Below, in pieces: positions 24,001-29,809 of a stretch of DNA of 33,412 bases (positions are counted from its first letter, which is position 1; each line of letters opens with the position of its first letter). This DNA comes from DASXMX01 sp036794395. GTDB taxonomy: Bacteria > Planctomycetota > Phycisphaerae > Tepidisphaerales > Tepidisphaeraceae. The notes under the pieces are model-generated. The model had not been told where the DNA came from. It saw only the letters and a program-made list of their open reading frames with translations, and did not search any database. The position numbers and the translations under genes were made by a program. The stretch spans positions 1-33,412 of the forward strand of contig DAIRGS010000046.1 in NCBI GenBank assembly GCA_036794395.1. The letters run 5' to 3'.

Positions 24001-24979
24001 AGCCCACCTGAGCCGGATTTGGTCCAACGATGCAACGCTCCTGGAACTGGGCGAGGAACGCAATGCCCAATCCCATCGGTTTGGCGCCGCGGTGGATAGC
24101 GGCTACCTTGAGGACGCGGCCAAAATTAAGGGCGTTATGGAAGAACTCGATCGAAAAATCGAGGCCCGCCGCAGCGCCCTGGCCACCGGCGCTCCACTGG
24201 CTGACGATCTCCAGCGGAACCTTCAGCAGGCGATCGATCGGATGGAATCCGATCGGCTCACAGACGAAAAGCAGATGGCCGACCGACTGAAAGACCTTCA
24301 GCCCCCCACCGCCGACAACCTGCCTGCTGATCAGCAGGCCTTTGTCTCAGAAGTCTCCAAAACAGTCGCCGCTCTAACTGCTACCCGTCAGGCCTATGCC
24401 TCCGCTACGTCACTTTCTGCATCTGAAGCCCAGGACGAAGCTCGTAAGCTGGAAGGTCAACTGGCCGACCAGCAGGCTCGCCTGGACACACTCCGCCAGG
24501 GCCGCAGTGACCAGGGCCCCGTGCAGGCGGCCCGACTGAGCCTCGATCAGGCGCAAGCCGGTGAAGAAAAGGCCGCCACCGCATACGCCGCCGGCAGACA
24601 GACCGTTGCAGTTCTCCGCCAAATGGGTGAAGCGCGGTCGGCGTCACTGGCTCTGGCGGATGCCGTTAAAGCCCAGGCCGAGCAGGTTCACAAGACCCAG
24701 GAAGCCGTTGCCGCAGCACCCATCGTCCTCAAGCCGGATGATGCCTCAGTCGCGCCTGGCTATGCCGAGGATAACCGCGTGAACTATATGGTGGGCGGAA
24801 TCGGGGTGGTGGTTGCGCTGTTCGGAACGCTCATGTGGTTGGGCTCGGGATCGCATTCCCAAATCCCCGTCGCCAATCGTGCGATGGCCGAAGCGCTTAC
24901 TGAAGAACCGCCGCACGACAATGTTCATCTTCCAGTGGATGATACATTCACTGACGATGAGCATCCGATCGTGGCGTAA
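18029..24979 (+). CDS. Giant membrane protein with tandem FHA domains, hexad helix, coiled coil and two membrane segments
   Basis: The 2316-residue protein has no precedent I recognise as a whole. Two FHA domains, which bind phosphothreonine peptides, lie at about 28-110 (VSRNHACV, DLASRTGAMVNG) and 130-215 (IGRRPTCDIPLS, SNTHALIF, DLGSRTGTLVNG). A long acidic, disordered part follows. An AT-hook-like RRGRPPKDP sits at 638-646, and basic KKKPSSRKR near 696-706. Residues about 716-1030 are AEEARx hexads. A second acidic and then a Pro-rich part lead to RRPWWKSLKY and a membrane helix at about 1661-1685. Residues about 1690-2245 are heptad-rich coiled coil, probably periplasmic. A second helix lies at about 2251-2273, with a 43-residue tail. 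The stop TAA is the first three bases of a repeat element, so the C-terminus may be shortened. A role as an envelope or signalling scaffold is inferred. Confidence 0.85.
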   Translation: MAERSSLKPAAVSFPTLAPQGQQLGKPAMALNRPFTLMGARNRAHLHLVSSTVSRNHACVISTDNGLYVRDLASRTGAMVNGRRVKEADLRDGDLLQIGSFRFKFSDPAGPVRFPLTPKATSAVLEMGGGQTPLDTRTVLIGRRPTCDIPLSEAAASNTHALIFEVNGHRFIRDLGSRTGTLVNGKPIHHQLLEFGDEIRVGATVFRYASADAEIPEEARHADSGIDLGEEDLEPIGIAFKDEALPLEHELDTPIPLHGQPAHEEAPAVATSVSQFTSRGVVTASADDVADSIPLERHEVHEDPIPIAQDDVVAPAEEHTSAHQPATMASELTADEDDSADAFNLHIDTEPEPIQLDEPELASQPVASNNSEFESRESDDASASPVAQQESDAFQHPPEAEPIESAPSLAPVETRIEPPIEPSHFYTAAIPVVPELIEGNAPPLELAEAAESEPESPAEVAEAPQEPESAQTVGEYSQSAEATPETSVDIPNAEDDAGLSPESLEDLAGTSFVAQPAESDLSTVSVAPELIEPPEPVTQSTISETQEPEAATVDLSAMRFDQEAQSPVDASVQEMSDTALDEPTSPKPLLDLPAESETSPDTAPSNEAGVDTAIPESSEATELASPTLEPALPPQGKRRGRPPKDPTATPTKRVGRKKTVDVPPPVVIEAPSEIVTPPPVPVVTPIVAAIAPIPLPTSKKKPSSRKRPLEPTLEPEDISAAEARLAEEARLAEEARRAQEARLEEEARVAEEARLAEDARIAEEARAEEEARRAEEARAAEEARSAEEARLAEEAQAAEESRLAEQARIAEQARIAEEARVAEEARRAEEARVAEEARQAEEARRAEAARVAEEARLAEEAQLAEEARLAEVARLAEVARVAEARRAEEARLAEEARIAEAARVAEEARVAEEARLAEEARVAEEARVAEEARVAEEARRAEESRLAEEARVAEEARLAEEARVAEEARLAEEARRAEEARVAEEARRAEEARLAEEARLAEEAQVAEEARVAEDARAAEDARLEAERSAAEHSHFVTADSDVIEFEPSETSPSESIEEPFTPLEISETPADVAHDAGVSSSRRLDEFAINVKDAFNESDDANTELTGEIGSAGFSNSADFATEGPEHSSPAVSADESDTHASTVEVVGTTDPDPESAQVLEPTLDEVGLDDFELDEPTSGSEPGMTDTAFGRVVEGLASADSGPLVEESSDASQSHSITGGKVHEPFESKFTHAELEEAEVAHVQVEAAEPLAESPPTQTQSQTDDLDLDDLDAFEPPEADLALDLADTEDDRGVGLTAPAGVTDDLDSDRTPGSDSSISSSISTTAPTGPGSIATDDEESEVSHDLTPAENESHSAMVSRQAPENYTPPAEPTPAAPATSPRPALDPFFGMSRDLASFIGGAPLVLSSAAPTATPARVPAPPPPTPTALPASNRLTPPGVSDPVAEIDFSLPGEDSLDLFEDTPEKLDAIPEKITPIGDVTGVLSMPEAKHGPGAGASPSTPASGAGAKPQTFRQVIPPPPPRTAPLRSLTSGPQSAPPHFPPVESAPPFAGLGTPQRLTAPFGAPGAPPVREVDVFSHTAFPPLDPSVFGAPQRPATPPNPRRQTAPEPLPDAGLTRAPRPTGRESIPPNRQGPGTAPSVATAVAPAAPTRRPWWKSLKYLLPLMILAIVVVIAIVMLVSNHHTLEGSLQMQGIERQPELARDKIRQLRALASESRVAQIAIANLATQNISPGFLSNPEALAALSTPPASHEASGGRLVFSRATSDVAGDTPRLKSLLNAIYAESGAGNDTAASLRHQLEQDLVKLHEFQDQQTARNVELKALNDQLAASGAAALTPSLDTATLAQAEEQHRQRQQALNDAATLVKQKREALVDAQAAAAKVDAGTQQALDRARQAVNDLSVRIEALKLTQSGQANTAAKRFDAALEAFREKLAAIPTNADSRLLAYRSQARQALSEVRVLNGKLEEREQQDAMAVSQLRSQIADRREAHLSRIWSNDATLLELGEERNAQSHRFGAAVDSGYLEDAAKIKGVMEELDRKIEARRSALATGAPLADDLQRNLQQAIDRMESDRLTDEKQMADRLKDLQPPTADNLPADQQAFVSEVSKTVAALTATRQAYASATSLSASEAQDEARKLEGQLADQQARLDTLRQGRSDQGPVQAARLSLDQAQAGEEKAATAYAAGRQTVAVLRQMGEARSASLALADAVKAQAEQVHKTQEAVAAAPIVLKPDDASVAPGYAEDNRVNYMVGGIGVVVALFGTLMWLGSGSHSQIPVANRAMAEALTEEPPHDNVHLPVDDTFTDDEHPIVA
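20176..21119 (+). repeat. About fifty 18-bp units encoding AEEARx hexapeptides
   Basis: This part of the FHA gene repeats A-E-E-A-R-(L/V/R/I) about 52 times. Codons vary widely (GAA/GAG, GCC/GCT, CGC/CGT/CGA), so most units are old. A few are recent: GCTCGCGTGGCTGAAGA recurs exactly at 20786, 20804 and 20822. A period of six with spaced Glu and Arg predicts a single stable alpha helix rather than a heptad coiled coil. The antisense strand is open here only because of the repeat. Confidence 0.85.
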
Positions 24980-25274
24980 ATGAGAGTGCGCGATTCCGCG
25001 CCTTTCGTGGCATGGGGCTTCCCCTTCGGGTCTGAGCCTCAGGGTCGAAGGCAGCCCATGATCAAGGGAGATGACCACCAGCGACGGGTTAGATGTGGGA
25101 AAACCACGTTTCGACAGTTGGACAACCATCTGAATTTACCGCCATAAAATGCTCGGTTCCGACAAGTTGGTTTCCCCACATCTCACCCGGCGCCGGACCC
25201 GAAGCGTCCCCGACCACGGCATGGAAGGCCGTGCCACTTAAAAGCAACGGCGCGGAATCGCGCTTAGTCATTTA
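24977..25274. repeat. Palindromic repeat element, full copy (copy A)
   Basis: The 298-bp element begins TAAATGA and ends TCATTTA. Its outer 26-bp arms (24977-25002 and 25249-25274) are inverted copies matching at 22 of 26. Inner arms also pair: AGATGTGGGAAAACC with GGTTTCCCCACATCT. Its first three bases are the stop codon of the FHA gene. A second copy starts at 33203 in the same orientation. It has no gene of its own, so it is a MITE- or REP-like non-autonomous element. No target duplication is seen. Confidence 0.8.
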
Positions 25275-25318
25275 GTTCCACCGCGAGCACTTGCCGCGAG
25301 TTATACGGTTTCGCGGCG

Positions 25319-25360
25319 TTAGCGCAACGGACGGGTGGACCTGCGGTCCAACCGCTAAAC
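25319..25360. repeat. REP-like hairpin downstream of the DUF1080-like gene
   Basis: TTAGCG (25319-25324) pairs with CGCTAA (25353-25358), and inside it GGACC-TGC-GGTCC forms a second stem. The 28 bp at 25333-25360 recur with one mismatch at 31071-31098 inside the PSD1 gene. It may also act as a transcription end for the minus-strand gene that stops at 25368. Confidence 0.65.
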
Positions 25361-25367
25361 ATTGCTG

Positions 25368-26102
25368 CTACTTCGCCGCGGGCTTGAACGCATCGGTCTT
25401 CTTTTCATCGACAGACGGTGCATACACCCGGATGTTTCGATACTTGCCCTTGTCATCAAACGAGCCAAACCCGATGTAGCCTTTGGTGAAGGTCTTGTCG
25501 GATGCTTTCATGATGGGCTTGGACATGTCGTCGAAGAAAACAAGCGTCGTTCCATCCGACCCCATGCGAACGATCCGGATCTTGTGCCACTGATCCACGC
25601 CCCAGGTCACGCCTTTGGACACTTCCTTGCCAATCGCCAGCCGATCGGCGTTATTGACGATGAAGCAATTGTGGGCGTGCGGATCGGGGGCGACGGCAAT
25701 GTGCGTGTAGTAGAACTCGTTGGGCGTTTTGAATCCGTAAATGAGGCACATGTCCTGATGGCCGTACGGCTGAACCGTCGAACACGCCTCGGCATCGATA
25801 ATCACGTCGGTAAACACCCTGTCACTTAACAGGGCGAAGTTAAACGGCGAGCGGATCTTATTTCGGTATTCGCCTTCGCCGAAAAGTTCCAGTGTCGCCC
25901 CGTCTTTATCCTGGCTGATGCGCCACGCTTTTGGGTCGGGATAGCGAAACTGATTTATCGCATCCGGTTTGGAAAAGTCCGAGGCATACGCGAGTATGTA
26001 ATTGGCCGGGATGCCGGCGGGTTTGTCTTCGGCAAAGAGCTGGGTTCCGAAAACAAGCGTTGCCGCGACCATCCAACGCGCCATCGAGCCGATGCGATTC
26101 AT
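25368..26102 (-). CDS. Secreted DUF1080-like (concanavalin-fold) protein
   Basis: The protein has 244 residues with a signal peptide (MARWMVAATLVFGTQLFAE after a short basic lead). The ATG at 26102 has GGGAGA 6 nt upstream. The body looks like a single beta-sandwich as in DUF1080 / 3-keto-disaccharide hydrolase proteins, e.g. NKIRSPFNFALL, DVIIDAEACS, WHKIRIVRMGSDG, then TFTKGYIGFGSFDDKGKYRN at the end. Relatives in planctomycetes act on, or bind, sugars outside the cytoplasm. No catalytic residues can be named. It is divergent from the RraA-like gene, 72 bp apart. Confidence 0.75.
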   Translation of the reverse strand: MNRIGSMARWMVAATLVFGTQLFAEDKPAGIPANYILAYASDFSKPDAINQFRYPDPKAWRISQDKDGATLELFGEGEYRNKIRSPFNFALLSDRVFTDVIIDAEACSTVQPYGHQDMCLIYGFKTPNEFYYTHIAVAPDPHAHNCFIVNNADRLAIGKEVSKGVTWGVDQWHKIRIVRMGSDGTTLVFFDDMSKPIMKASDKTFTKGYIGFGSFDDKGKYRNIRVYAPSVDEKKTDAFKPAAK

Positions 26103-26174
26103 TTCAATTCTCCCGAGACTGGAAGTGATTTCTCCGCGGCGGTTAGACTATCCGCCACCAACGGAGAACGCCAT

Positions 26175-26942
26175 ATGGAAACGAATCAGCCAGAGCGGGG
26201 AATGACGCACGGGCAATTGCTGGAATTGAAGCGATGGAACACGCCCACCATCTACAACGGCTGGGAACAGATTACCCAGCGAGACCGCACGCGCGACGGA
26301 TTTAATCTCGAAGAAACGCGCGATTTCATGCCGCAAATGGGGGTGATGGTGGGATACGCGGTTACGCTGGTCGTGCACCCCTCCAACGCGTCTCACCGCC
26401 AGGCCGCCCCCACGGCCTGGAGCGATTATCGCCGGTACGTGGCATCGCAGCCCGGCCCCAAGATCGTCGTCGTGCAGGATCTGGATAAGCCCCAGACGAT
26501 CGGCTCATTCTGGGGCGAGGTCAATGCCAATACCCATCGCGCCCTGGGCTGCGTTGGAACCATTACCGATGGCGCCATCCGAGATGTGTCTGATATGACC
26601 AACGCCGGCTTCAAAGCCCTCGCCCGCCGGACGTGCGTGGGTCACGCGTGGTCCTGGCCGGTGAAGTGGGGATGCGATGTGGAAGTCTTCGGACAGAGAA
26701 TCTCGCCCGGCCAACTGATCCACGCCGACATGCATGGCTTCATGGCAATGACACCGGAGGAAGAGTCAAAGATCCTCGAAGCCGCCCGGTTCATGGATAG
26801 CAATGAATGTTCAACGGTGATCCGCGCCGCCCGGGATTCCAGCGGCAAAACAACAGAGGAGTTACTCAAGCAAATCGACGCCGCCTCGGCAGCATTCCGG
26901 GCCGCGGCCCGTGAAAGATTCGCGAAGCCGGCAGAGTTTTGA
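26175..26942 (+). CDS. RraA-like aldolase/decarboxylase family protein
   Basis: The protein has 255 residues; the ATG at 26175 has GGAGA 7 nt upstream. The family signature is clear: GEVNANTHRALGC then VGTITDGAIRDV, with Arg136 and Asp137 in the place of the catalytic Arg-Asp pair of HMG/CHA aldolases. Enzymes of this fold cleave or decarboxylate 4-carboxy-4-hydroxy-2-oxo acids or oxaloacetate; other members (RraA) inhibit RNase E. The sugar-acid setting here favours an enzyme. It is about 30 residues longer than usual at the N-terminus. Confidence 0.85.
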   Translation: METNQPERGMTHGQLLELKRWNTPTIYNGWEQITQRDRTRDGFNLEETRDFMPQMGVMVGYAVTLVVHPSNASHRQAAPTAWSDYRRYVASQPGPKIVVVQDLDKPQTIGSFWGEVNANTHRALGCVGTITDGAIRDVSDMTNAGFKALARRTCVGHAWSWPVKWGCDVEVFGQRISPGQLIHADMHGFMAMTPEEESKILEAARFMDSNECSTVIRAARDSSGKTTEELLKQIDAASAAFRAAARERFAKPAEF

Positions 26943-26973
26943 TGGATGATTCTGTGCCTTTTCCTAAAGGCAG

Positions 26974-27150
26974 GCACAGAGAACACAGAGAACACAGAGA
27001 ACACAAAGACCACAGAGGAAAATGCGGGAATCGCTTTATCTCATGATTCCGGCCTTCAAAGCGGATGCAAAGCGTGCGAATTGAGCCGCTTCCACCTCCG
27101 TAGCCTTCGTCTTCTCTGTGGGCTCTGTGTTCTCTGTGGCCTCTGTGCTC
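26974..27150. repeat. Long CACAGAG-type inverted repeat
   Basis: The left arm at about 26974-27018 is built of GAACACAGA units. The right arm at about 27111-27150 (TCTGTGGGCTCTGTGTTCTC) is the complement, separated by about 90 bp. It fills the 225-bp gap between the RraA-like gene and the convergent dehydrogenase gene and may end both transcripts. Confidence 0.7.
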
Positions 27151-27167
27151 GCTTCTCGTTATTCGCG

Positions 27168-28181
27168 TCAGATGAATTCAGAAGCAGCCACGGGCGCATT
27201 GACCTGATTCCGAACCGGCTCCCCCAACAATACGCGGCGGCACGCCTCGGCCCCTTTCACTCGCATATCCATCAACCCCTCTTCGCTGTAAAACGCAGCA
27301 TGGGGATTCAGGATGAGGCGGTGATGGGCCGGATGGGCGGGGTTCTTCCAAGCTTTGAGCAACGGATCGTCAGGTGCGGGCGGCTCCTGCGGTAGAACGT
27401 CGATGGCGGCGCCGGCAAGCCTACCACTTTCGATCGCAGGCAGGATCGAATCCAGATCAACAACCTGCCCGCGCGACGTGTTGATCAGGAAAGACCCGCC
27501 AGGCATCCAGGCAAGCGTCCGCGCATTGATCATGTGGCGCGTCTGCTCGGTCAGGGGACAGTGCAGCGTGAGCACGTAGCATTGCCCAAGCAGATCCTTG
27601 AGCGTTTCGGCCCGACGAATCCCGATCGATTTGTCGTAACCATCGGGTTTGAACGGATCAAAGAAAACCACATCCATCCCCAGCACTTTCGCGCGCAATG
27701 CCGATGCGATACCGATTCGGCCAAGCCCCACAATGCCAATCGTCTGTCCGCGAAGCCTACGCAACGGGGCAATCTGCGTGTAAGACCAGGCGCCTTCGCC
27801 GGCGCGGAGCATTGAATTGAGGGGATGAATGCCGCGCGTGAGCGCGAGCATCATGCCGATTGCCGAATCGGCCACGTCTTCGGTGCCGTAGTCGGGGATG
27901 TTGGCCACGGCAATGCCGCGCGTACCGGCAAACGCGTGATCGACATTGTCCACCCCCACGCCGCACCGCACGATCAGCCTACAGTGCTTTAGCCGCCCGA
28001 TGGTTCGGCGGGTAAGCGGCATCGAGTGATACATCATGATCGCGTCGGCTTCTTCAACCTGGCCAACCAGATCGTCCTCGCTCAATGCGTTTAGCGCATG
28101 CACGGAAGCCGTGCCGGCTAAAATTCGGCGTTCAGGCTCCAATCCATCGGCGACAAAATCAGTGATGATGACTCGATACAT
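27168..28181 (-). CDS. D-isomer-specific 2-hydroxyacid dehydrogenase
   Basis: The protein has 337 residues and oxidises D-2-hydroxyacids or reduces 2-oxoacids with NAD(P). The Rossmann motif is GIVGLGRIGIASALRA. The catalytic set is complete: Arg237 in NTSRGQVVD, Glu266 in LPQEPP and His294 in LNPHAAF. RCGVGVDNVD and the overall length fit the CtBP/glycerate-dehydrogenase branch. It follows the DUF1501 gene by 57 bp in the same direction. The substrate is unknown; a sugar-derived 2-oxoacid is plausible in this cluster. Confidence 0.9.
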   Translation of the reverse strand: MYRVIITDFVADGLEPERRILAGTASVHALNALSEDDLVGQVEEADAIMMYHSMPLTRRTIGRLKHCRLIVRCGVGVDNVDHAFAGTRGIAVANIPDYGTEDVADSAIGMMLALTRGIHPLNSMLRAGEGAWSYTQIAPLRRLRGQTIGIVGLGRIGIASALRAKVLGMDVVFFDPFKPDGYDKSIGIRRAETLKDLLGQCYVLTLHCPLTEQTRHMINARTLAWMPGGSFLINTSRGQVVDLDSILPAIESGRLAGAAIDVLPQEPPAPDDPLLKAWKNPAHPAHHRLILNPHAAFYSEEGLMDMRVKGAEACRRVLLGEPVRNQVNAPVAASEFI

Positions 28182-28238
28182 TTAGGCTTCGTTCAACGGT
28201 TTCCAGATATTTCGATGTACGAATTCCCACGAAGGTAA

Positions 28239-29684
28239 CTACGCAATAACCGGCTTCACAACCTGCCCTTCCACGTCCGTGAGTCGATAGTACCTTCCCT
28301 GAAAACGGAACGTCAGCCGCTCGTGATCGATGCCCATCAGGTGAAGCAATGTCGCTTGAAAATCGTGAACGGAAACGGGGTTTTCGGTCACCGAATATCC
28401 AAAATCATCAGTAGCACCGTAGCTCACCCCCGCCTTCGTGCCGCCGCCGGCCATGAATGCGGTGAAGCATCGCGGATGGTGATCGCGGCCATAATCAGTG
28501 GGTGTCAGTTTTCCCTGCGAATAGTTTGTTCGTCCGAATTCCCCGCCCCATACCACCAGCGTATCGTCGAGCATTCCGCGCTGCTTCAGATCGGTGATCA
28601 ACGCGTACGTGGCGCGATCCACATCTTTGCATTGCCGACGAATGCCGGCCGGCAGCCCGCCGTGCTGATCCCATCCCGGATGATAAAGCTGAATAAACCG
28701 CACGTTTCGCTCGGCCAAACGCCGGGCCAGCAGACAGTTGGCGGCGAACGAGCCCGGCTCCCTGGCCTGCGGACCATACAAATCAAAAGTGCTCGCCGGC
28801 TCATCCGAAACGTCCATTACCTCCGGTACGCTGGTCTGCATGCGATATGCCATCTCGTACTCGCCTACGCGAGCCGTGATTTCTGGATCGCCCAGATCGT
28901 GTTCCTGAAGCGCGCTGAGTTCCGCGAGACGATCCAGCATTTTTCGACGGCTCTGCGGACTGATGCCATCGGGGTTCTGGAGGTAAAGAACCGGGTCTTT
29001 CCCCGAACGAAACTGCACGCCCTGATGGATGCTGGGAAGGAAGCCATTCCCCCAGAGCCGGGCGTAGAGTGGCTGATCGATGCGATCCTTGCTGATCAAA
29101 ACGACGAACGCGGGAAGATTCTCGTTGGCCGACCCCAGCCCGTAGCTCAGCCAGGATCCAAACGAGGGGCGACCGGCAAGCTGGTGGCCCGTCTGGAAAA
29201 ATGTAATGGCGGGATCGTGATTGATCTGCTCGGTGTGGAGCGATTTCACGAAGCACAGATCATCGGCAAGTTTGGCGGTCCAGGGGAGCAGATCGCTGAT
29301 GTATGCGCCCGATGGGCCATGCCGGGCGAAATTAAAGATCGAGCCGGCCATGGGAAGCGTCGCCTGATTGGCTGACATGCCGGTCAGACGTTGGCCCATA
29401 CGAACCGAAGCCGGAAGGTCCTGCCCATTCATTTTGTTTAGCAGCGGCTTGTAGTCGAATAGATCGAGCTGCGAAGGTCCGCCGGACATAAACAGGTAAA
29501 TGATGCGATTGGCACGGGGTACGATCTGTGGGGCGGGGAAGATGCCGGCAAAGGGGCTGGGGACATTCGGCGTTGCCGATGCCTGGCGGTTGAAGATGGA
29601 AGCCAAGGCCGCGCCACCAAGCCCCATGGCAAACCGACCCAGAAAATCGCGGCGGTTCAGAGGATTGAATTGGTTGCAATTCAT
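28239..29684 (-). CDS. DUF1501 protein with Tat signal
   Basis: The protein has 481 residues. The N-terminus NRRDFLGRFAMGLGGAALAS is a twin-arginine export signal. RIIYLFMSGGPSQLDLFDYK, GGLPAGIRRQCKDVD, VVWGGEFGRTNYSQG and GRDHHPRCFTAFMAGGG are the hallmarks of DUF1501, a planctomycete family related in fold to sulfatases and alkaline phosphatases. It almost always sits beside PSD1 proteins, as it does here. The substrate is not known. The start ATG has no ribosome site, because a REP-like hairpin lies directly upstream. Confidence 0.9.
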   Translation of the reverse strand: MNCNQFNPLNRRDFLGRFAMGLGGAALASIFNRQASATPNVPSPFAGIFPAPQIVPRANRIIYLFMSGGPSQLDLFDYKPLLNKMNGQDLPASVRMGQRLTGMSANQATLPMAGSIFNFARHGPSGAYISDLLPWTAKLADDLCFVKSLHTEQINHDPAITFFQTGHQLAGRPSFGSWLSYGLGSANENLPAFVVLISKDRIDQPLYARLWGNGFLPSIHQGVQFRSGKDPVLYLQNPDGISPQSRRKMLDRLAELSALQEHDLGDPEITARVGEYEMAYRMQTSVPEVMDVSDEPASTFDLYGPQAREPGSFAANCLLARRLAERNVRFIQLYHPGWDQHGGLPAGIRRQCKDVDRATYALITDLKQRGMLDDTLVVWGGEFGRTNYSQGKLTPTDYGRDHHPRCFTAFMAGGGTKAGVSYGATDDFGYSVTENPVSVHDFQATLLHLMGIDHERLTFRFQGRYYRLTDVEGQVVKPVIA

Positions 29685-29691
29685 TTTGTGG

Positions 29692-29800
29692 GTGACACGG
29701 GTTTTTAACCCGTGCCGTCGATTTCCGTTTTAAACACTCTTTCCGTTGAGCGATTACGATCTGTTGAACGCACCTCGCACGGGTTGAAAACCCGTGTCAC
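29692..29800. repeat. Pair of inverted CACGGGTT hairpins between DUF1501 and PSD1
   Basis: The copies at 29692-29715 and 29777-29800 are 24 bp each and inverted to one another, with one mismatch. Each copy is itself a hairpin (CACGGGTT / AACCCGTG). The pair fills most of the 125-bp gap between the two genes and could form a large cruciform or protect the upstream mRNA end. Confidence 0.75.
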
Positions 29801-29809
29801 GAATAATGT

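Noticed and set aside
25089..25271. A 60-codon frame on the minus strand of copy A (and a similar one in copy B)
   Set aside because: It is the translation of the palindromic element; the two copies do not preserve the same ends.
26974..27030. Tandem GAACACAGA units as a CRISPR array
   Set aside because: Units are 9-10 bp with no spacers, and the block has an inverted partner.
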